Assembly (NCBI RefSeq): GCF_907165045.1
Contig: NZ_CAJRAU010000003.1
Location: forward strand, 310,001 to 374,000
Length of the DNA: 64,000 nucleotides
From: Dyadobacter linearis
GTDB lineage: Bacteria; Bacteroidota; Bacteroidia; Cytophagales; Spirosomataceae
Direction of reading: 5' to 3'
Within the stretch, counting starts at the first letter, position 1; every line of letters begins with the position of its first letter. The notes under the pieces are model-generated. The model made no database searches. It had not been told where the DNA came from and was given only the letters and a program-made list of their open reading frames with translations. This document shows positions 60,942 through 64,000 of this stretch, piece by piece. The position numbers and the translations under genes are program-made.

Positions 60942-62045
60942 CTACGAATTAATGTACTTTTCTCTCAGAATGCGCGAAATACGCTCCGCAGCTTTTCCGT
61001 CCCAATATTCAGGAATACCACTTCTTTTAGATTTACCGGACAAAATTTTCTCCGCTAGCTGCGCAACAGATTCCGCTGTAAAGTCGGGCAGCAGGTGATT
61101 GGTACCTTCCGAAATCGTCACTGGCCTTTCAGTATTATTTCGTAGCGTAATGCAGGGGATTTGTAAAAAGGTAGTTTCCTCCTGGATCCCGCCCGAGTCC
61201 GTAATCACCAGCGCCGCGTTTTTTATAAGCCTTATAAATTCAAAATAACCCAGAGAAGCAATCATAATTAAGTTCTCAATTGCTTGGAAATCCTGTTCCA
61301 TTCCAAAAGCATTGATATTTTTCAGTGTTCTTGGGTGAACAGAAAAAACGACTTTCAAATGTCGGGAAAGACATTTTCCTACTTCGAGGAGGTTTGTTAA
61401 CCCGCCCTGATTATCCACATTCGCGGGCCGGTGCATGGTAATTACTATATACGTATTTGCCGCGAGCCCAAGCTCGGCAACAATATCACACGCATTAATA
61501 TGCGACTCACAGTGGACCAGCGAATCGATCATCGTATTTCCCACCAGGTGAATCCTCGCCGGATGCACATTTTCGAGCAATAGATTCTTCATCGCCGAAT
61601 GCTCCGTCACAAAAAGCTGATCCGAAATTGCGTCAGTCAAAATGCGATTGATCTCTTCCGGCATATTCCGGTCGCCGCTCCTCAGCCCGGCCTCCACGTG
61701 CGCGACAGGAATATGCATTTTGACAGCGACCAGCCCACAAGCCAGCGTCGAATTCACGTCGCCCACTACCACAATCAGATCAGGATTTTCTGTCAAAACC
61801 ACTTTTTCAAATGCGAGCATGATCCGCCCCGTCTGCTGCGCGTGCGTTCCGCCATTTACATTCAAAAAACAATCAGGCTTCGGAATTTGCAGCTGTTCAA
61901 AAAAAATCCCCGACATCATAAAATCATGATGCTGCCCCGTGTGGACGATTTTAGACTCCATATCAGGATAAGCCAAAAACGCCCGGTGAAGCGGGGCCAC
62001 TTTCATGAAATTCGGACGTGCACCCACAATGCTCAGAATTTTCAA
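60942..62045 (-). CDS. wecB: UDP-N-acetylglucosamine 2-epimerase
   Basis: 367 residues. Seen: IVGARPNFMKVAPLHRAF at the N-terminus, VVVGDVNSTLACGLVAVKMHIPVAHVEAGLRSGDRNMPEEINR in the middle and the second UDP-binding lobe with ITDSGGIQEETTFLQIPCITLRNNTERP. The enzyme interconverts UDP-GlcNAc and UDP-ManNAc, a precursor for ManNAc-containing surface glycans. It sits beside a flippase and glycan-modifying genes, which supports that role. It is divergent from the flippase with 65 bases between starts. Confidence 0.96.
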   Translation of the reverse strand: MKILSIVGARPNFMKVAPLHRAFLAYPDMESKIVHTGQHHDFMMSGIFFEQLQIPKPDCFLNVNGGTHAQQTGRIMLAFEKVVLTENPDLIVVVGDVNSTLACGLVAVKMHIPVAHVEAGLRSGDRNMPEEINRILTDAISDQLFVTEHSAMKNLLLENVHPARIHLVGNTMIDSLVHCESHINACDIVAELGLAANTYIVITMHRPANVDNQGGLTNLLEVGKCLSRHLKVVFSVHPRTLKNINAFGMEQDFQAIENLIMIASLGYFEFIRLIKNAALVITDSGGIQEETTFLQIPCITLRNNTERPVTISEGTNHLLPDFTAESVAQLAEKILSGKSKRSGIPEYWDGKAAERISRILREKYINS

Positions 62046-62110
62046 AACGTATTCTTTTAGGGTATCTAAACCTTTTTATCGTATTTCGTCCCGCCAATCA
62101 AGTTCACTCA

Positions 62111-63634
62111 ATGGGGATTATTGTTCGTCAGGGTTTTAAAAGTTCTATTGTTTCCTACGTCGGGGTTATCATAGGAACTTTCAACATTCTGATCCTCTAT
62201 AACCAGTTTATGACGCAGGAGCAGCTCGGTTTGTACGCTTCTACCCTGCTCACTTTTCCTGTGATTTACATGTCTTTCGCATTGCTCGGCGTACCGTCAG
62301 TGGCTGTGCGGTTTCATAGCCGGTTTCAGGACGATGCGTCGCGAAGGCAGCTTTTTACCTTCATTATCATCACGCCGCTGGTAGGGCTCGCTGCATTTAT
62401 TTCCCTTTATCTTCTTTTCAAGCCCCTCTATTTAAAGTTTTACCTCGACCATTCTCCTTTGCTGGTCAAGTACTATTACGTTTTCATTCCCCTAACGGTA
62501 GGGATGGTTTATTTACTGGCATTGGAATCCTATTCGCGTATCAATTTGCGCATTGCAGTTCCTTCGCTGATCCGTGAGGTCGGTTTGCGTTTGCTGAATA
62601 GTTTGCTGGTTATTCTTTTTGGGTTTAAAATCATTTCGTTTGATACGCTGGTCTGGCTCACGGTGCTGAGTTATGCACTGGCGATCGCGGCAATGCTGAT
62701 CTATTTATATTTCCAGAAAAGGCTTTATACTTCGCTGGATTTCGGTTTTATCAAACATCCCGCATTCCGGGAAATGTACCGTTACGGACTCTGGGTTTTG
62801 CTGGGCGGCGCAAGTGCAGCTTTACTTCCGCATATTGAAAAAGTGCTGCTTCCTGCATTTGAAGGGGGTTTGAGCAACACCGCGATTTTTGATATTGCTT
62901 CCCGTATCGCACTGGTTATTTCTATTCCGCGAAACAGCATTGTGATGATCAGCGCGCCGATTATTTCAGAAGCTTACGCAAAAAATGACATTGCTCACAT
63001 TGACAATATTTACAAGAAATCCTCCCTTAACCTCTTCATTATCGGCACCTTTCTGTTCCTGGGTATCTGGTGTAATATTGATTCGATCTTCGGACTGATC
63101 CCAAAATCGGATATTTACTCGCAGGGAAAATGGGTCGTGTTTATGGTGGGAGTTTCGAAGATCTTTGATATGGCAACAGGACTAAATACGGAGATTTTGA
63201 CCAACTCCAAATTTTATCGTTACGATATCGTATTCATGCTGTTTTTCACAATTATGCTACTGTTAAGCAACCAGTTACTGATCCCAATATACGGATACAA
63301 CGGAGCAGCCGCGGCGGCGCTATTCTCTACGATCACTTACAATTTCCTGAAACTGTTTTTTATCAAAAACAAAATGGGCATTCAGCCATTTACGATTGGA
63401 ACCGTAAAAGTGGCTTTCCTGGCTGCATTAGCCTATTTGTCCGTTTATTTTATTCCAGCACCCACAGACTCAAAAGTGCTGAGCACCGTATTGTTCGATA
63501 TTTTGTTGAGATCCGTATTGGTAACCACCATTTTTGGCGGCGGAATTTTGGTCTGGAAGGTTTCGGAAGATATTTCAGCCGGCTTCAATCTGGGCTGGCA
63601 GTTTTTCAAAACCAGTCTGCTCAGACACAAATAA
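62111..63634 (+). CDS. Lipopolysaccharide/O-antigen flippase (Wzx-like)
   Basis: 507 residues from ATG 62111; the in-frame start at 62018 overlaps wecB and was rejected. About 12-14 membrane helices with little else, e.g. YVGVIIGTFNILILYNQF and IPLTVGMVYLLAL, as in the polysaccharide flippase (MATE/MOP) superfamily. Charged residues inside the membrane (SRINLRIAVPSLIREVG) are typical. It would move lipid-linked glycan units across the inner membrane. With wecB and the transferases it marks the start of a surface-polysaccharide locus that extends beyond the window. Confidence 0.88.
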   Translation: MGIIVRQGFKSSIVSYVGVIIGTFNILILYNQFMTQEQLGLYASTLLTFPVIYMSFALLGVPSVAVRFHSRFQDDASRRQLFTFIIITPLVGLAAFISLYLLFKPLYLKFYLDHSPLLVKYYYVFIPLTVGMVYLLALESYSRINLRIAVPSLIREVGLRLLNSLLVILFGFKIISFDTLVWLTVLSYALAIAAMLIYLYFQKRLYTSLDFGFIKHPAFREMYRYGLWVLLGGASAALLPHIEKVLLPAFEGGLSNTAIFDIASRIALVISIPRNSIVMISAPIISEAYAKNDIAHIDNIYKKSSLNLFIIGTFLFLGIWCNIDSIFGLIPKSDIYSQGKWVVFMVGVSKIFDMATGLNTEILTNSKFYRYDIVFMLFFTIMLLLSNQLLIPIYGYNGAAAAALFSTITYNFLKLFFIKNKMGIQPFTIGTVKVAFLAALAYLSVYFIPAPTDSKVLSTVLFDILLRSVLVTTIFGGGILVWKVSEDISAGFNLGWQFFKTSLLRHK

Positions 63635-63720
63635 GGTGGATTGAAGCGGATATTCTAAGTTTATTATCTTTGGGTAAAAACGTCCTTTAATCCGGGCGTA
63701 CCAATATATCAGCCTGATCA

Positions 63721-64000
63721 ATGTCTTTAAAACAAAAAATAGTAGCCGGCCTTCTGAAAGAACCGTTTAGCCGGTTTCAGCTAACAACTTACGACCGCAG
63801 CAAGCCGATCAATATGGTGGTAGGCTCGATGTTTTCCGTTTACAAAGGCTGGATACATTCTGACATTGAGACCCTTAACTTATTGAAAGAGAGCGACTGG
63901 GCTAAGTATTTCGAAGAAAACAGCATTGACCGCGTTCTCGCCGAGCACGTTTGGGAACATTTGACTCCCGAAGAAGGAAAGCTGGCTTTCAAGCATTGCT
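63721..64000 (+). CDS. SAM-dependent methyltransferase-like protein (partial, 3' end outside)
   Basis: About 93 codons are present from ATG 63721, beginning MSLKQKIVAGLLKEPFSRFQ. The segment WAKYFEENSIDRVLAEHVWEHLTPEEG matches the EHVxEHL post-motif of class I methyltransferases acting on sugars in glycan loci (COG4627-like). The rest lies outside the window. It follows the flippase by 86 bases on the same strand. Confidence 0.72.
   Translation, partial: MSLKQKIVAGLLKEPFSRFQLTTYDRSKPINMVVGSMFSVYKGWIHSDIETLNLLKESDWAKYFEENSIDRVLAEHVWEHLTPEEGKLAFKHC

Noticed and set aside
1..64000. tRNA, rRNA, prophage or integrase
   Set aside because: No structure or protein of these kinds was recognised; the only transposase is the REP-associated one.

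Overview
The window looks like a chromosome segment of a Bacteroidota bacterium of the Cytophagales (Dyadobacter/Spirosoma-like). This is inferred from the gene set, not from a database search. The pointers are large MacB/FtsX permeases ending in NPVxSLKSE-type tails, TonB-dependent receptors with N-terminal carboxypeptidase-regulatory-like domains, GH92 and GH127 glycosidases, a LytTR regulator, start sites that mostly lack Shine-Dalgarno sequences, and a TAnnTTTG-like -7 element ahead of a TPP riboswitch. No rRNA, tRNA or CRISPR array was recognised.

Bases 1-14300 hold a putative sigma-54-controlled export locus. On the minus strand, in transcription order, it runs: membrane-fusion protein (11306-12616), MacB/LolD-type ATPase, a small secreted protein, three complete FtsX/MacB permeases, an antitoxin-like ORF and a fourth permease cut by the window edge. 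A sigma-54 response regulator (12890-14257) is divergent. Between them lie a good -24/-12 element and two TGTTCG-N4-CGGACA palindromes 20 bp apart; a third palindrome of this type sits upstream of the fourth permease. A histidine kinase that may be the partner lies 10 kb away (24456-25796). The locus is interrupted by purine-rich/pyrimidine-rich inverted repeats. One copy encloses an opposite-strand four-helix-bundle (S23/IVS-type) gene, two share a near-identical core, and a fourth lies next to hslU.

Bases 14300-31300 carry a GH127 glycosidase, an LEA-type lipid-facing protein, a stress flavoprotein-like gene, a TonB receptor, a thiamine salvage operon (thiM-thiE-thiD-tenA) behind a TPP riboswitch, a HAD phosphatase, the kinase, a lipoprotein, two APC-family permeases, a PI-PLC-like secreted enzyme and a LytTR regulator. 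A heptanucleotide repeat forming a long inverted repeat separates tenA from the TonB receptor.

Bases 31300-44200 start with a compact four-gene cluster of unclear role (DinB-like, TANGO2/NRDE, ATP-grasp, LysE). Then come NamZ, a radical SAM protein, an M42 peptidase, a small HExxH membrane protein, greA (with a structured region upstream that may be a small RNA), fmt, a REP-associated tyrosine transposase with a cluster of REP-like hairpins, folA, an esterase and hslU.

Bases 44200-53600 are carbohydrate and iron functions. They include a GH92 mannosidase, an aldo/keto reductase broken by a one-base frameshift, a PQQ-type sugar dehydrogenase with its cytochrome c, a siderophore-type TonB receptor and gluconokinase. 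The dehydrogenase and gluconokinase could form a periplasmic aldose-to-aldonate route followed by phosphorylation in the cytoplasm.

Bases 53600-64000 hold a metallophosphoesterase, a GT2 glycosyltransferase, pgeF, a lysine/alanine-rich basic protein, an RNA methyltransferase and a LuxR-type regulator. They end with what appears to be the edge of a surface-polysaccharide locus: GNAT-like protein, SAM-dependent methyltransferase-like protein, wecB, flippase and a partial methyltransferase.
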